From: Bacilli bacterium
Lineage (GTDB): Bacteria > Bacillota > Bacilli > Tumebacillales > JAQBPP01
Assembly: GCA_028287455.1 (NCBI GenBank)
Contig: JAQBPP010000195.1
Coordinates: 1 to 6,193, forward strand
Direction: 5' to 3'
Length of the DNA stretch: 6,193 nt
The notes under the pieces are model-generated. The model ran no database searches, was not told the DNA's origin, and was given only the letters and a program-made list of their open reading frames with translations. The position numbers and the translations under genes are program-made. How positions within the stretch are numbered: position 1 is the stretch's first letter; each line of letters starts with the position of its first letter. Shown one piece after another: positions 5,100 to 6,193 of this stretch.

Positions 5100-6193
5100 G
5101 TGGAGAACACGCAGCAAGGGGAGTTCGACTTAATTGTGGTTGGAGGCGGACCATCCGGTTTGATGGCTGCTGCCGCCGCAGGAGAATTTGGCGCCAAAGT
5201 ACTGTTGATCGATAAAGGGGATCACCTGGGTCGCAAGCTTGCGATTTCCGGAGGCGGTCGCTGCAACGTGACAAATGCAGGGGATGCGGAGTCGATTATT
5301 AAGAATATACCGGGAAATGGGCGGTTTATGTACAGCCCTTTTTCGGTTTTTGATAACTATGACATTATCGCGTTTTTTGAAAAGCTCGGTATCAAGCTCA
5401 AAGAAGAAGATCGGGGACGCATGTTCCCTGTTTCGAACAGGGCTAAAGACGTCGTGACTGCATTGATCGGGCATGTACAAAAATTAGGCGCAACAATTCG
5501 TATCAATTCACCTGTTCGCGATATTCTTTATGAACATAATCGAGTAAGCGGTGTTCTGTTAAGGTCTGGGGAACAATTGTATGCGTCCGCAGTCATCGTT
5601 GCGGTAGGCGGCATGTCTGTGCCGAAAACAGGTTCTACAGGTGATGGTTATGCGTGGGCACGCGAAGCCGGTCATACCCTTGTTGATTTATATCCAACCG
5701 AGGTGCCGATTCTGCTGAACGACAGTTTTATCGAAGACCGTTCACTTCAGGGACTTTCTTTGAGAACTATTAAACTCTCTGTTCACCATCCGCTGAAAAA
5801 CAAGCTGATTGTTGAGCATGAAGGAGATATGATTTTCACTCATTTTGGAATTTCGGGTCCTGCAGCGCTCAGGTGCAGTCAATTTATTGTAAAAGCGTTA
5901 AAACAGTTTGGAGTACCCGAAGTGCCGATGACGATTGATTTGGCTCCTGGAAAAAGTGTAGAACAAGTACGGCTTGAAACGCTCGAACAAACGAAACTGG
6001 AACCGAAGAAATCCATCAAGAATGTTTTGAAGCATTATTACCCAGAGCGTTTGGTGGGCCTTTTGCTAACCTTATCTAACTTAAAAGAAGAAACCACCTA
6101 TGCGCATCTGCCGAAAGTGGCACTGGATCACTTTGCTGATTTGATCAAAGGATTTCCTCTGCATGCGTCGGGAACTTTATCAATTGAAGAAGC
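5100..6193 (+). CDS. NAD(P)/FAD-dependent oxidoreductase, BaiN/HI0933/YtfP family, 3' truncated by window edge
   Basis: The frame is open from the GTG at 5100 to the window end, giving 364 residues of a family that is usually a little over 400 long. Visible parts: an FAD-binding Rossmann motif GGGPSGLMAA (15-24) with Asp38 closing the second strand; the family hallmark GRKLAISGGGRCNVTN (44-59); a second dinucleotide-fold segment VAVGGMSVPKTGSTGDGY ending at about 184; and the late motif DMIFTHFGISGPAAL starting at about 243. There is no signal peptide, so it is a cytoplasmic flavoprotein. BaiN of Clostridium scindens has been linked to bile acid metabolism, but most members, including B. subtilis YtfP, have no established substrate, and none should be assumed here. 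The start follows the lipoprotein stop by 14 bases, which suggests one transcript. The missing C-terminus is only the edge of the window; no frameshift is seen. Confidence 0.92.
   Translation, partial: MENTQQGEFDLIVVGGGPSGLMAAAAAGEFGAKVLLIDKGDHLGRKLAISGGGRCNVTNAGDAESIIKNIPGNGRFMYSPFSVFDNYDIIAFFEKLGIKLKEEDRGRMFPVSNRAKDVVTALIGHVQKLGATIRINSPVRDILYEHNRVSGVLLRSGEQLYASAVIVAVGGMSVPKTGSTGDGYAWAREAGHTLVDLYPTEVPILLNDSFIEDRSLQGLSLRTIKLSVHHPLKNKLIVEHEGDMIFTHFGISGPAALRCSQFIVKALKQFGVPEVPMTIDLAPGKSVEQVRLETLEQTKLEPKKSIKNVLKHYYPERLVGLLLTLSNLKEETTYAHLPKVALDHFADLIKGFPLHASGTLSIEE

Noticed and set aside
4609..5274. A 221-codon open frame on the minus strand
   Set aside because: It lies antisense to the C39 lipoprotein and the start of the flavoprotein, both of which have clear motifs. 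Its translation is rich in Arg, Cys and His with no recognisable domain, as expected of a shadow frame.

Overview
The window looks like ordinary chromosome of a Gram-positive Bacillota, most likely of the order Bacillales. The evidence is the gene families (a YebA/TgpA-type membrane transglutaminase, a YwbD/RlmI-type rRNA methyltransferase, a PolX with a PHP domain, a UPF0180/YkuS protein, a YvpB-type C39 lipoprotein and a YtfP/BaiN-type flavoprotein), strong AGGAGG-like ribosome binding sites, two GTG starts and a moderate GC content. A lineage close to Alicyclobacillaceae is possible, but this is a guess.

Left part (1-3857, all on +): the C-terminal part of a transglutaminase-like membrane protein, a 434-residue class I methyltransferase with a PUA-like N-terminus, and a PolX-family protein whose GTG start overlaps the end of the methyltransferase gene by 8 bases. 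The run ends at a GC-rich hairpin that spans the polX stop codon. The PolX protein is the most notable gene here. Its PHP nuclease residues all appear intact, but the two adjacent polymerase aspartates of the palm (D-x-D) are N-x-N and the thumb looks shortened, so it may be a nuclease that has lost DNA synthesis.

Middle part (3858-4302): a small UPF0180 gene on the minus strand converges on polX. Upstream of it lies a short non-coding stretch holding a piece that resembles the 3' tail of tmRNA (T-loop plus acceptor strand), followed by a strong intrinsic terminator on +. No body of a tRNA or tmRNA is present, so this is best read as a relic or an attachment-site remnant.

Right part (4303-6193, +): a C39-family (YvpB-like) lipoprotein with a visible Cys/His/Asp set, followed after 14 bases by a BaiN/HI0933-family flavoprotein that runs off the window. 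The two are probably co-transcribed.

No CRISPR array, insertion sequence, phage gene or obvious defence system is visible. The window is mostly core or housekeeping sequence. The two items worth following up are the altered PolX active site and the tmRNA-tail fragment.
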